Part shown: piece after piece, positions 48,966 through 59,681 of the stretch
Numbering within the stretch: position 1 is the stretch's first letter
Layout of the letters: each line of letters starts with the position of its first letter
Origin: Spirodela intermedia
Lineage: Eukaryota > Streptophyta > Magnoliopsida > Alismatales > Araceae
Assembly (NCBI GenBank): GCA_902729315.2
Contig: LR746273.1
Span: 6,654,501-6,718,500 of the forward strand
Length of the DNA stretch: 64,000 nt
Reading direction: 5' to 3'
Position numbers and translations under genes: made by a program
The notes under the pieces: model-generated
Database searches by the model: none
Seen by the model: only the letters and a program-made list of their open reading frames with translations
Told to the model about the DNA's origin: nothing

Positions 48966-50240
48966 CGAGAGCGAGAGAGAGAGAGAGAGAGATTTACACA
49001 GAACCGATTGAACGATTACCAGGTGAATTGAAAAATAAACAAACAGATGCTCTTCAGAACAACAAAATCTGACAACAAGCACATTACCACGTGAGAGATA
49101 CCGCCAGACGATCCTCAGAACAGACGACGCTGATTGCTTGAGCTCTCCAATTCACCAGAATTCACGGCGTCCTCAATAGAAGAAATCGCATCCGGGAGCA
49201 ATTTCCCCTCGCAAATTCTTCAACCGGCCTTCGGCTTTCCGTTTCGCAATTCGGGGAGGAATCCCGCGAAAGATGCAGGAACCAGGCCGCGCGACGGACC
49301 CCCGACCCCCAACCCTCCGAGATATGCTGAGGATCGGACCAGATCAAAAAAATAACGAAACGAATCCGGGGAAAAGAAGAAAGAGTTTATATATCGGCTG
49401 TGATCATAATCCTCGCCAAAAGGATGAAGTCGAGCGGAAGATTGGCGGAGGAGACGCCTCTGAGATTCCTTGACTCTTATATTCTCCCGCGGTCACCCAC
49501 TCCACACGGAACCGGCAAAAGAATTGGTCGGAGTGGTAGCCAATCGTTTTAATACTTTTTTGTTATTTGGAGCAATCCTCCGTGTGGGCCCTCGGTCTTT
49601 TCGCTGGGGAATCACCGGAGAATCAGAAGAAGAAGAAGAAGATGGTGATGATGATGATGATGACGAAGACTGGCGATTTCTGTCCAAGTTTCCACTCTGT
49701 TTCTATCAGCAATGGTGTTTCTATCTTCCGCTCGATCTGTCCTACACGAGGGGATGAGCCAGTGGAGGGAAAGAAGAAGAGGAAGGAGACGACGAAGACC
49801 CACCCCTCTGGGAGGAGCCGACGTTCTCCTCTGCTCTCTCCCCCGGTCCCCAGGGAAGAGAGAGAAAGGGTGTGGGGGGGGGGAGAGAGAAACGATCGCC
49901 GTCCTCTAAAGGGGAGCTGCAGCCGGAGGTAATCAATCAATCCACCATGAAAGATGGAAGAATAGAAAGAAGAACAACCCGCCGACCACCCCGCCCCCCG
50001 GCCGCAGGTGGCGGTGCAGTAACTTGCGTGGACAGACCAACCACTCTCTCTCTCTGTCTCTCCTCTCTCCCTTTCTCTCTCTACTGGCCCGTGGTGGCCA
50101 ACGGTAGTCTAGGCTTTCAGACGAAGCCTCAGCGTATTAAATATACGAGGAAAGATAACGGATAGCAGAGGATAACGGGTATAGTAGACCAACACCATGT
50201 GCGCTGTCCACGTGGCGATTGGTGGGGCCCACATCATATA
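47456..50240 (-). promoter_or_regulatory. DA1 copy-2 leader, core promoter and upstream flank (TATA at 49,386-49,393)
   Basis: Leader as in copy 1, with TATATAAA on the minus strand at 49,386-49,393. Beyond 49,688 the sequence is unique to this copy: a GC-balanced segment with CT/GA tracts (about 50,040-50,080) up to about 50,240, including TGTCCACGTGGCGA (G-box) near 50,207 and TGGGGCCCAC. Open frames here are purine-rich and not convincing as genes. Confidence 0.55.
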
Positions 50241-50790
50241 ATTTTTGCCATTTTAAATTATTTTTGTCGTATAATCTGTGTTTATTAATTTAATAATGTT
50301 TTTTTCCTAAATTATTATTTATTACCTATATTTTCATTATCGGCCGTGATAAATATTTATTTTCAGTGTTTTTATAAGTTAATAGGTTTTTTCTCAAAAA
50401 AACTAATTTAGTATAAAAAATATATTTTCTCATTAAAAAAACTTATGAGTATGCTTTATGTGAATTCAATGTATATTTCCATTTAGTTTTATAAAAAAAT
50501 AAATAATAATTTCCTCCGAGGGAAATGATTTCCTTTTATCAATAAGTATTCTTATTTTATTAATATATGGAAGGTGGAAGTGATTATGCGGGCTTCATTT
50601 ATATTTATATTTCCCTTTTATATGGTAGCAGATTATTGTATTTTGTTTTGTTAACGAGAAGGGGAGGAATCTTATGTTCCAGTCCCTAAGTTCTCCAAGT
50701 TTTATAATCGAGGGTCGCTGGCGTGGCGGGAAAGCGACAGCCACGGAACGGCTCCGGGCCGCAGATTATTATTTTTAAGCGGGGCTTAAA
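50241..50790. other. AT-rich intergenic
   Basis: No gene and no repeat that I can define. The stretch lies between divergently transcribed DA1 copy 2 and the plastid uS9c gene. Confidence 0.5.
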
Positions 50791-50793
50791 TAA

Positions 50794-50851
50794 TTGGGCC
50801 CTATTGCAATTATGGGCCCGTTACTAGAATAATGGGCCGAGAGCGGCCCAT
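50794..50851. promoter_or_regulatory. Cluster of four site II (TGGGCC/GGCCCA) elements
   Basis: TGGGCC at about 50,795, 50,813 and 50,833 and GGCCCA at about 50,845, roughly 200-250 bp before the uS9c start codon. TCP-bound site II elements of this form are known from nuclear genes for ribosomal and organelle proteins, which fits the neighbour. Confidence 0.65.
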
Positions 50852-51044
50852 CCGTGAATTTGGGAGGCGGTGAGGTTACCTCTCTGCCAGGATACGGTGA
50901 CTCTCGGCCCGGAGGACGACGGGTGGTTTGAGTGGTCAGTCGGTTACGGTCACCTCCTCATCCGTCTCTCACCAGCAAGAGCTCTCTCTCTTATCTTCCC
51001 CCAGGGCGTTCTCCCCTGCCGGAGAGTGACGCTGAAGAGCAAAA

Positions 51045-53246
51045 ATGGCGGCGGCGGCGGCGGCCTCTCTCTCCTCTCTCTCGGCCTCTTTCTCCTCTCT
51101 CTCCTTCTCCTCCCAGGTCTCTCAGAAGTCCCATGCCCTGTCTCTTGGCCGGATTAGGTCTCCTCCGAGAGTGAGACCGCTCTCCCTGAGGAAGTGTTCG
51201 TATCCGACCACCGTCGCCGCCGCCGCCTCGGTCGCCGCGGCCGCCGCTGCCGGCGATGTGCTGGCGTCGACGTCGGATCTGGACCGGTCGAGCCTGGAGA
51301 GCTACGTGAAGTCTAGGCTCCCCGGAGGGTTCGCCGCGCAGAAAATATGGGGAACCGGCAGGAGGAAATGCGCCATCGCCAGGGTTGTGCTCCAGGAAGG
51401 GACCGGAAATATCATCATCAATTGCCGAGACGCGAAGGTGTGCGATCCATCTATCGTTACTCTTCTGTCCCCGTGTCGATTGTTCTCTTTGCCTTCGGCG
51501 CTAGCATTTTATCTCTGTACTCCGATATAATACTGATTAATTCTTTCCCCTTAAACCTCATTGTTCCTTTTAACCTATAAGCGTGATGAAAACATGATAC
51601 AATGCCATGGAATTTATGTTATGAGAAGAGACATTTCTTCTCTTATCAGGTGGCATAATCGGTGCGGGATTCTATTATCTTCAAAGGATCTAATCTCAAT
51701 TAAGTGCGGTTCATGAGCATAAAATTTGAATTGAAATATCTTCTGTATGAAATTAAACCTTTAGTTATCAATCTATCTCGTGTTGACTGCTTTCCCAAGG
51801 CACCGCAGGATGAGAATTTTTTAACTCTAGACTGCTGGTCACGTTCAATTCCTCCCCCTTTTTCACCCGTTGACTTTGGAAAACAGAAGAGTATACCGTT
51901 GGGACTGTGCCCAGTGTCATTTAGAAGCTATTTTTCTTCGTTACTTGCATTCTGTCTGAATCTGGTATTCTGAAAACGGCCGCTAGTTCTTCCCAAGTGG
52001 ATTTGTGATGAGGAACATTTCCCAAATAGATCTTTAGTTGTCAATCTATCCCATGTTGACTGCTTTCCCAAGGCACCGCACGATGATAATTTTTGAACTC
52101 TAGACTTACTGTTCAGTTGAATTCCTCCCCCTTTTTCACCCGCTGACTTTGGGAAACAGAAGAATAGACCTTTGGGACTGTGCCCAGTGTCATTTATAAG
52201 CTATTTTACTTCGTCACTTGCATTCTGTCTGAACCCAGTATCCTGAAAACGGCCGCCGGTTCTTCCCAAGTGGATTTGTGGTGAAGAACATTTCCCAAGT
52301 GGACCTCGTATCCAATTGTGCAAACTAGGTTTTCTTTTCACTCGGAACTGCTTCAGATTCAATCCTTATGCTTTAGTGAAATGTTATGACCTCAAACACG
52401 ATCAATAACTCATCTGTATCTGCCGTGTTCTACATGGGATGGTCGGAATCGAGCAATATAAAACCGAAAAAACGCTAGTTTTGGAGAAAGTTTGAACACA
52501 AGTAGGTTGGAATATCTTAGGGTGAGCTGTCTTCGCCTGAATTCAGCAGAAAAACGATGTCCCACCATCTTGGTAACATCAGTCTTTGGATCTGCATTAT
52601 ATAATGGCATGGGACTAAATCATACTGGTTAAATCGGGAAGATCACGATGGTGGTGATGATCATAAGGGTCTGGATCCAGAGCGGCGATCCAGGCTAAGA
52701 ACTCAATTTTCCACTGGTATTTAGCCTGCTCAGAAACCAAATTACGTTTGCTATTCAACCTTCTGCTGAGATCATCTCCATGTTCATGCTCGTGTCTATC
52801 CATTCCATGGCATTGTCCTCCTCACAGTGAGCTAATGAATGCAGAAAGTATGGCTTTTCATTGAGTATGATGCAAAGATGCCACAAATTATTAGCCTGAA
52901 TAAAAGTCTCTACATGCACAAGACTTGTCTTTCATGATGATGCCGTTGACTGGTGCAGGAATACCTCCAAGGGAACCCATTGTGGCTGCAGTACGTAAAG
53001 ACCCCCCTGTTGACTTTAGGGTACGAGGGCAGCTACGATGTCTTCGTCAAAGCTCATGGCGGCGGGCTGGCCGGCCAGGCTCAAGCCATCTCTCTGGGCA
53101 TCGCCCGGGCCCTGCTGAAGGTGAGCGAGAACCACCGGTCCCCATTGAGAAAGGAGGGCCTCCTGACGAGGGATTCCCGCATCGTGGAGAGGAAGAAGAT
53201 CGGCCTGAAGAAGGCCAGGAAGGCCCCGCAGTTCTCAAAACGTTGA
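51045..53246 (+). CDS. RPS9: Plastid 30S ribosomal protein S9 (uS9c)
   Basis: Nuclear gene for the chloroplast small-subunit protein S9, whose C-terminal tail reaches the ribosomal P site. Exons 51045-51437 and 52959-53246 join as [12 protein letters not shown] and sum to 681 nt, 226 residues. The first 70 residues are Ala/Ser-rich with few acidic residues, a typical chloroplast transit peptide. The mature part has the uS9 marks [40 protein letters not shown] and [20 protein letters not shown], and ends in the invariant FSKR. A 1.5-kb intron contains a tandem repeat (separate entry). After the stop, AG|GTAAAT and a later TTTCAG could frame a 3' UTR intron, but this is not proven. Confidence 0.95.
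51759..52304. repeat. Tandem duplication (~273-bp unit) inside the uS9c intron
   Basis: CTTTAGTTATCAATCTATC, then GTTGACTGCTTTCCCAAGGC, GGGACTGTGCCCAGTGTCAT and AACGGCCGC..GTTCTTCCCAAGTGG occur in order from 51,759 and again from 52,032. The units differ at perhaps one base in ten to fifteen, so the duplication is older than the LysM/DA1 one. Confidence 0.9.
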
Positions 53247-53587
53247 GGTAAATATGCCCCTCCTTACGTGGTTTGTGCCTAATTTAAAGAAATATAGGTG
53301 ATAAATTATTATCTATATCGGAGGACTTTACTGCAATTATGTTGATCTCATTTTTCTTTCAGGCGGCTGCTCTCAACGCGCTGGGTATCTTCATGGATCT
53401 CCCGGCCCTGGCCGGGCTGCTTCAGACGGTTGACTTTCTATCATGTTGGAAAGCTTCGTCACATCATCGGCAACCTCTCCATTATTTCCTCGTTTTTTGT
53501 TTGAAAGAATGCCCCCAGACAGACACATACCCTCTTCCTCTTTGGATTTTCCACACCCGCTGTTGACACCTCCTCATGGCCACTCAC

Positions 53588-53628
<41 letters not shown>

Positions 53629-53803
53629 ATTAGGGTTCTTTGGTGAGTCAACCAGCCAAGAGCATCCATCCACACTAAAGAAACAGCAACAGATCCATCG
53701 TCTAGAAGCCAAGGGAATCTCATTGGGAGCAGCTAATACTACTACAATTAGGTAGGCCGAGAGAGACAGAGAGAGAGAGAGGGTTTACAGAGCTCGGAGT
53801 CGC
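53247..53803. other. Region between convergent uS9c and BED genes, with (GA)n
   Basis: Holds the probable 3' UTR of uS9c (with a possible acceptor at about 53,362) and a GA microsatellite at about 53,591-53,626; a second GA tract lies near 53,763-53,780. No gene. Confidence 0.55.
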
Positions 53804-55957
53804 CTAGAACTCCGTCTTGACGATGGCGGTGGAGGGCAGCGGCGGCGGGGGGGGCTCCGTCCTGGTGGGCATATGCTGCAGCCAGTCCCTGGCGCAGAAG
53901 AGCGCCTCCACCGTCTCCGGCCGCAGCGAGCTCCTGTAGTCGTCTAGCAGCCGGCTGCCGCCGCCGGCGCCGAAGACGGAGCCCATCGGCACGATGGACA
54001 TGGGGATGGCCAGCACGTCCCGTGCCATCTTCGCCAGCGTCGGGTACTTGAGCTCATTCAGCTTCCACCACTCCAAGATCTCGAACCCCTCCACCCGCGG
54101 AACCAGAGCTTCCTCCAGGTACTGGTCCAGCTCCGACTTCCCCTGATGGCCCACCGCCGTCGCCGATATGTACATGTCGAAGTCCAACAGCCCGTCCCCG
54201 CTCGACAGAGCCGCCGCGGCGCCGCCATTGGCCCCGGCGCCGGCGGTGCCGTCGTCGACGGAGCCGGCTTCTGGGCTGTTTCTGGCGCCGGCGGCATAGT
54301 GGCTGTGCTGGTCCGTGTAGGCCGGGGTCAACGGGAGGGGCTGGGCGACGTAGTCGAGGAACAGGTCGTGGATGCCGTCGTTGACCACCTTGATGTACCT
54401 CTCGGCGTCGTCGTCGTAGATCTTGGTGAAGCTGAACTCGACGAGCTTCATCTTGAACCTCGGGTCCATGACCACGGCGATGGCCATCACCAGGCTGCAG
54501 TCCTTCCAGTACTTGTCGAACTTCTCGTGCATCTCCTTGGCAGCGCCGCCGTCATCGCCGGCGCCGCCGCCGGCGGCTGCCCGGGCCAGCTCCAGCTGGA
54601 TCTTCCACACCTCGTGGAAGTAAAGATTCGCCGTCGGCTCTGGCGCAGCCGTGATCGCCATGGCCGAGTCGTACAGGAGCTTGATGTACCCGCAGACCGC
54701 CTCCACCTTCTTCCAGTCCTCCGGCGACGGCGCGTCGTTATAGTCAGCGTCCGACGACTCCAGGAAAGCGAACACGTGGCGCAGCTCCAGCGCGCCGGCG
54801 AGCATCAGGTACGTCGTGTCCCACCGCGACTGCACGTCCAGCCTCAGCTCCGCGGCGGCGGAGGCGCCGCCGAGCCGCCGGTGGACCTCCGCGAAGCGCT
54901 GCTCCCTCTCTGGCGTGGCCTTCACGTACTTGAGGCTCTCCCTGACGCTGTAGACGACGCCGTGGATGGAAGCGAGGAGATCCTGCGCAATGACGCTGAG
55001 GATGTGGGCGTAGCAGCGGACGACGAAGAGCTGGCCCTTGAGGACGAGCGTGTTCTTGCTGGAGAGGTGATCTCTGAGATTGGCGCTGTAGATGTCGTGG
55101 GAGGAGCAGTAGTTGTCGAGGGTGATGGTGAAGAGCTTCGTCGTCAAGCTCCAGTCGGAGAGGCTGAAGCCGATGACCTCGCTGAGGGCGTTCTCCGAGT
55201 GCGGAGAGCTCACCATGGTGAAGCTCAGCATCCACCGGCGGAGCTTCCAGTCGCCGTCGATGAAGTGGCCGGTCAGGCAGACGTAGCCCAGCGTCTGCGC
55301 CGTCGTCCACAGCCCCACGGTGAGGCTCACCCTGCCGGAGATGCCGCCAACAATCTCCCGGAGGCTCTGCTTCTCCCTCCGGTAGATGGCGATGATCTCG
55401 CTCTCCATGGCCGAGAAGCTCGGCACCCTGAAACGCGGTTGCAGGCCCTGCACGAAGGCCGTGAAGGCCGGGTGCTCCACCATGTGAAGAGGGTACTCCT
55501 CCATGGCGATCATCTTCGCCAGCTCCTCACAGCAGTGCTCCTGGTCGAAGCCCACCTGCCCGCCGCCGCCGCCGCCACCGCTCGACCGGTAGCGCCGCTT
55601 CGCCGGCGGCTCCGACGATCCCCCGCCGCCGCCGGAGCCAGGGGTGAGAGCGAGCTGCTGATGCTGGTGCTTCTTCTCCTCGCGGATTCTGGGGCAGGAG
55701 CCCATGGCGATGTGGCGCTTGAGGTGGCTGGTGCCGGCGATCTTGGTGCCGGAGCTGTATGCGAAGGTCTGGTCGCAGCGCTTGCAGCGGGCCCTCGTCG
55801 ATCCACTGGCGACGGACTCGACGGTGAAGTGCTCCCACACCTCCGACTTCTTCCTCCCCCTCCTCTTCGAGCTCGGCGGCGCTTCAATGGCGAGTGGCTG
55901 GTAGTCACCGTCGAAGATCCCTACCATGCCGAGATCGACGAATCCCTGCCGCACCAT
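53804..55957 (-). CDS. BED zinc finger, hAT transposase-derived protein (RICESLEEPER/DAYSLEEPER-like)
   Basis: An intronless coding region for 717 residues of the domesticated hAT family; such proteins act as nuclear DNA-binding regulators needed for plant development. I chose the Met of MVRQGFVDLGMVGIFDGD rather than an upstream Met followed by a poly-Phe run, which is more likely leader sequence. Order: BED finger with CKRC and HLKRHIAMGSC (about residues 30-90); low-complexity Gly-rich linker; an RNase H-like hAT core with SLTVGLWTT, TGHFIDGDWKL and TITLDNYCSSHDI; a middle domain with DVQSRWDTTYLML and MAIAVVMDPRFKMKLVEFSF; and the C-terminal hAT dimerisation segment LDQYLEEALVPRVEGFEILE, then YPTLAKMARDVLAIP and LDDYRSSLRPETVEAL. 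I see no terminal inverted repeats around it, consistent with a fixed host gene. Confidence 0.92.
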   Translation of the reverse strand: MVRQGFVDLGMVGIFDGDYQPLAIEAPPSSKRRGRKKSEVWEHFTVESVASGSTRARCKRCDQTFAYSSGTKIAGTSHLKRHIAMGSCPRIREEKKHQHQQLALTPGSGGGGGSSEPPAKRRYRSSGGGGGGGQVGFDQEHCCEELAKMIAMEEYPLHMVEHPAFTAFVQGLQPRFRVPSFSAMESEIIAIYRREKQSLREIVGGISGRVSLTVGLWTTAQTLGYVCLTGHFIDGDWKLRRWMLSFTMVSSPHSENALSEVIGFSLSDWSLTTKLFTITLDNYCSSHDIYSANLRDHLSSKNTLVLKGQLFVVRCYAHILSVIAQDLLASIHGVVYSVRESLKYVKATPEREQRFAEVHRRLGGASAAAELRLDVQSRWDTTYLMLAGALELRHVFAFLESSDADYNDAPSPEDWKKVEAVCGYIKLLYDSAMAITAAPEPTANLYFHEVWKIQLELARAAAGGGAGDDGGAAKEMHEKFDKYWKDCSLVMAIAVVMDPRFKMKLVEFSFTKIYDDDAERYIKVVNDGIHDLFLDYVAQPLPLTPAYTDQHSHYAAGARNSPEAGSVDDGTAGAGANGGAAAALSSGDGLLDFDMYISATAVGHQGKSELDQYLEEALVPRVEGFEILEWWKLNELKYPTLAKMARDVLAIPMSIVPMGSVFGAGGGSRLLDDYRSSLRPETVEALFCARDWLQHMPTRTEPPPPPLPSTAIVKTEF

Positions 55958-56833
55958 CGTCCAGAAGAAGAAGAAGAAGAAGAAAACGAAGCAAGAAATC
56001 AATCAAGAAAAACACCCCCAGAAAAAAAAAAAAATAGAAAGAAGAAAAGGGCCATCTACCTCGACTGCCGATGGCTAGGAGCATTCCGTACGAAGAACAG
56101 ATACCTCCCTCCTGCAGCCATGGAAGTAACCAATAATTCACAACCCGCTTCTTCATCTCAGACGAACAGATGAAATGGGCCAAAAAAGAGTAATTTTTCT
56201 CATTCTCCGATGACCAGTTTCCCCCGCAGGCGATCACAGACCCACAGCCATGGCATCTCCTTCTTCCACAGTTCGATCAGCCAGACAGAGATCCTGCCGT
56301 CGCGAGGAAGAACCTCGGTCATGGGTGAATGAATGAACAAGAAACATGCACACGAGGATCTGCTGCGAGGGATCTCATCTGGGGAACATGATATGGGCCT
56401 GGGCTGACTACCCACTTGGGCCGATCGAGGCCCATTACCCGGAACCCTAATCCGTCCCTTCCTCCTCTCCACCACCCCCCGGGGGGGATCTAACCCACGA
56501 AGAGAGGGACGATCTAACCCACGAAGAGAAGATCTGCAGAAGCCCATCAATGGAGTACCAGTAATGGGGAGAGCAGGAGGAGAAAGAAGAAGGCCGAGGA
56601 AATCCACATGGATAGATAGATAGATAGATATATATAGATCCACTGCATCTAATGGGCCTGCTTCTCTCTCTCTATCTGTCTCTCTCCCCCTCCCTTCCGC
56701 CTCCTCTCGCCGGAATCGGGCCGGAAAGCCGCGCTTCTTTCAAACCCCTCGGCGCCGCCGCCCCTCCTCCACGCCGGCGGCGGAGCTAGGGCTCCAGATC
56801 TGCTGCCTGACATGAATCACCCCCTTCTTCGAT

Positions 56834-56868
<35 letters not shown>

Positions 56869-57190
56869 AGAAGAAGAAGAAGAAGAAGAAGAAGAGGCAG
56901 AGAGAGAAGCAGAGAGGAAAGAGGAGGTAGAGGGAGATGAGAGGGATTCAAGGCTCGTACCAGAGAACAGAGTCCGCCGGATCGGTTCGCCGGAGAGTCG
57001 CCGGCGGCGGGATGGCGAGGGAGGCGGCAGCGGCCGGAGCGACGGCGGGAGGAGAAAGGCGGAGGCGTAGAGAGAGAAAGAGAGAGAGAGAGATGAAGGG
57101 GGCCGGCCGCCTTAACCCAGAGAGAGTATAATTTAATGGGCTCCACAGCCCAGTGGGCTTTAGAATCCCGTGCCAAAACTCGGGCCCACC
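55958..57190 (-). promoter_or_regulatory. 5' leader and upstream region of the BED gene
   Basis: Contains TGGGCC/GGCCCA motifs near 56,395-56,440, short GATA repeats near 56,615, a GA run at about 56,838-56,866 followed by GAA repeats, and a further GA run near 57,065-57,093. These could be leader or promoter of the minus-strand BED gene. Purine-rich open frames on both strands here are microsatellite artefacts. Confidence 0.4.
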
Positions 57191-57957
57191 TAGTCGCCAG
57201 CTGGACCAGGGGGGAGTGGGGCGGGGGGGGGGTAGACGGTAGCTAGTCCAGTAGGTAGGCCCACGGGCCGGCCCATGGCCCACCCACCGCTTCTCCGATC
57301 ATGTGGACCGGGCCCGGCCTGTCTGCTCAATTCTGGGCTGCCACGTGGTATTGGAGGCGGGCAGTTGACGATATTAAATAGCGGCCAGCCAGGCCCATGT
57401 GGACTCCAGGGCCCGAGGCCCAACTTCTCCCATGGCGGGCCACGTGGTGGTGCCCAACGGCTAGTTGTCATCTAGATCCCTTTCATTTTTCTTATTAAAA
57501 TCGCTTCAAATGCTGATGCAATTTTTTATTTGGAGTATTTAATTTGAATTTTTTCATAATATATAACAAACATGTTGGTCGATGTAGATCTTATCTGTAA
57601 CGGTTACGTTGACTCTGGACGGATCGTCATTGGGCATTGACCGCCCATGACATCAATTTAGATGAAACTCATCCGATTGATTGAGTCATAGCGACATAAA
57701 ACTCTTATAGTATAACATGATTTGACTTTTTTACCGTGATAAGTCACCTTAGATCACAATGGGATTGGGTGGAAGTAGTCTCATCTAATCCCAATCGCCC
57801 GTACCGAGCACCTTGGTCTCACACCGCTCCGACTCCTCCGTTGACCCAATAAAGTCAACATGTCAGCTACAAACAGTAGAATAGGAGGCTCTTAAAGACC
57901 CCCCCCCCCAACCGACCTCATCCTGGGAATTTGCACGGATGCCTGCGGCGGATATTA
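57191..57957. other. Intergenic with G-boxes and TGGGCY motifs
   Basis: Two CCACGTGG/GCCACGTGG G-box cores lie near 57,341 and 57,440, with several GGGCCC-type motifs from 57,180 to 57,430. The right half is AT-rich. No gene supported. Confidence 0.4.
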
Positions 57958-58691
57958 TCAGTGCATGGGGGACCTCCGGGGCCACTTTGACCTCTTGTCT
58001 CCCCTGCTCGGCTCCTCCGGGAGTGCCTCCGTTGACCCGTCACCCCTCTCCAGGAAGACCTCGCCGCCGTGGGCTTGGCGGCGCCGCCGTCCTAGCTGCT
58101 CCTCCGGTTGAACCTGCGACAGGGTTTTCACGTTATCCGGTTCCTCCCATGGCAGGGACTTCCCTCTCAGCTATCTCGTTTCTCTCTCTCTCTCACCTTG
58201 CAGCCGATAGAGCAGAAGCGCTTATCGTGGTCGAGCAGCGGCCAGCCGCAGGCCTCACAGTGATTAGGGCCGGACCTTCTGGAGTCAACCCTGCTGTGGA
58301 GGTAGAAGATCCTCAGCCGGTTGGGCCAGTAGACCTGGATATCGTCCTCTCCGTCGAGCAGTTTCCCGATGCCGTTGACGCCGTCGATCTGGACGGCGGC
58401 GCGGTAGGAAGATCGGACCACCTGCGGCGGCGGCGGCGGCGCCGGCTCAGTCTGTTCCCTTCACGGCGGAGAGAAGATGGCGTGGGGAGGCTGACCTGGA
58501 GGATGACGTGGCTCAGGCGATGGCAATGGCCTTCGTCGTCGTCACGGCATTGGGTGCAGAGCGGGCTCAGACAGTCGGTGCAGTAGAGGTTGCACCATTT
58601 CCGGTGGTCCCCGTGGAACGCAGGGGGCGTAGAAAGCGGCGTTGAGGAAGCGCCCGATCCACGGCAGCGGCCTTACAGCGGCGCCGCCCAT
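57958..58691 (-). pseudogene. PLATZ-type zinc finger gene with a one-base frame error
   Basis: PLATZ proteins are plant-specific zinc-dependent A/T-rich-DNA-binding factors, some linked to RNA polymerase III and seed development. Three exons can be read on the minus strand: 58496-58691, 58197-58421 and 57958-58113. They give WIGRFLNAAFYAPC, then DHRKWCNLYCTDC..CTQC, VVRSSYRAAVQIDGVNGIGK, CEACGWPLLDHDKRFCSIGC and a basic end (KRSKWPRRSPMH) like the RRKGIPHR tail of the family. The exons sum to 577 nt, one base over a multiple of three. The break lies in exon 1 between FYAPC and DHRKW (about 58,602-58,620). Either the gene is a recent pseudogene or the assembly has one extra base near a short homopolymer. 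Both introns are short (74-83 bp) with good borders, so I favour a gene that was functional until recently. Confidence 0.72.
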
Positions 58692-59639
58692 CGCCGCCGT
58701 CTGCAACCCACTCCCTCTCCCCCTCCCTCTCCCCTCTCTGTCTGTCTCTATCTACCTCCAACATGCACTAAAGAGGAGAGAGATCCGAGTTTATTAGGGT
58801 TTCTCTCTCATGTGGCATCCTCTGATCTCACCCCGTGGCGAGAAAGTGGAGCCGCCCCCTCCACGATGGGTAACCTCTCGAAGGGAGGTGAGGAGATTCG
58901 GAGGTGCGAATACCGGACTCTCACGCGATCGGTGCCGAGCGCGAGGTCAGGCATCTTGATCGTGGGGCACCTAACTTTTTCCCTCTAGAGGGGGGCTTCG
59001 GGCGTGAAGTGCCATGTACTAAAATGATGATGGGCCAGGCCGAGCCGACGGCAGGTAGGCCCTCTTGGCAGTCCTTATCAGATCGCAGCCCAATAGATAG
59101 CCTGAGAAACCATGGGCCCAGTCCAAATCGTCACTTGTGGACCACGTGCTCCTGACCGAATGGCCCATTTACGATATTCTCATGTCGAAACACAATTAAA
59201 TTAAATATGTCTAAATACATTTTGACGTCATCAATACGGGGAAAAGTCAAGGGCCCCGATTATGCCACGCGACTCCCCACGAGGCCACGCCGCCTGGGGT
59301 TTTTCGTTCCTCTCTCTTGGCCCACCCTCGGGGTCCTTATGTTCCAGATAAAAGCTGCAAAAAGTAGAGAGAGAGAGAGGTCAAACTGGGGCAGATCTCC
59401 GTAGACGAGCTCCATTTGGCGGCTTGTGTGTGAGAAGGCCTTGTTCTAGACGAGCTCTGTAGAGTGGAATCGGCAAGACTGCAACTTGCAGGCACCGCCC
59501 GCTGCCGCGTGCCGTCTTCTACCGCCGGTAGATCTCGCGAGTGCGCCCTCCACGCATCCGAAGAGAAGACGAGCCTCCCTCGGTAGATGATGATAGTAAA
59601 CCCCCTCCGTGAGAGACAGAAGAGCCCCCCCCCCCCAGT

Positions 59640-59681
<42 letters not shown>

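Larger units (their letters stand above)
40488..49688. repeat. Segmental duplication, copy 2 (~9.2 kb)
   Basis: Direct repeat of 14,941-24,142, with an offset of about 25.5 kb. Visible differences include loss of the TA run after the LysM stop, a changed ATG-repeat at about 43,360 (one GAG unit), a deletion of about 7 bp near 47,260, an inserted block of about 20 bp (CTCTCAGTTCGTCATCAGTA, near 47,517) and one fewer GAA unit near 49,630. The right flank carries the natural upstream region of DA1, so the right end of copy 2 is likely ancestral and its left end is the new junction. Confidence 0.93.

Noticed and set aside
54146-56173. Plus-strand open frame of 675 codons
   Set aside because: Shadow of the BED/hAT gene, whose own frame has clear domains; the shadow has none.
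56120-56173. Plus-strand ATG frame MEVTNNSQPASSSQTNR
   Set aside because: It looks like a tidy protein start, but it ends after 17 codons, is antisense to the BED leader and has no acceptable donor leading to a second exon.
58567-58764. Minus-strand frame MLEVDRDRQRGEREGE
   Set aside because: It overlaps PLATZ-type exon 1 in a third frame and encodes leader purine repeats; the PLATZ motifs are in other frames.
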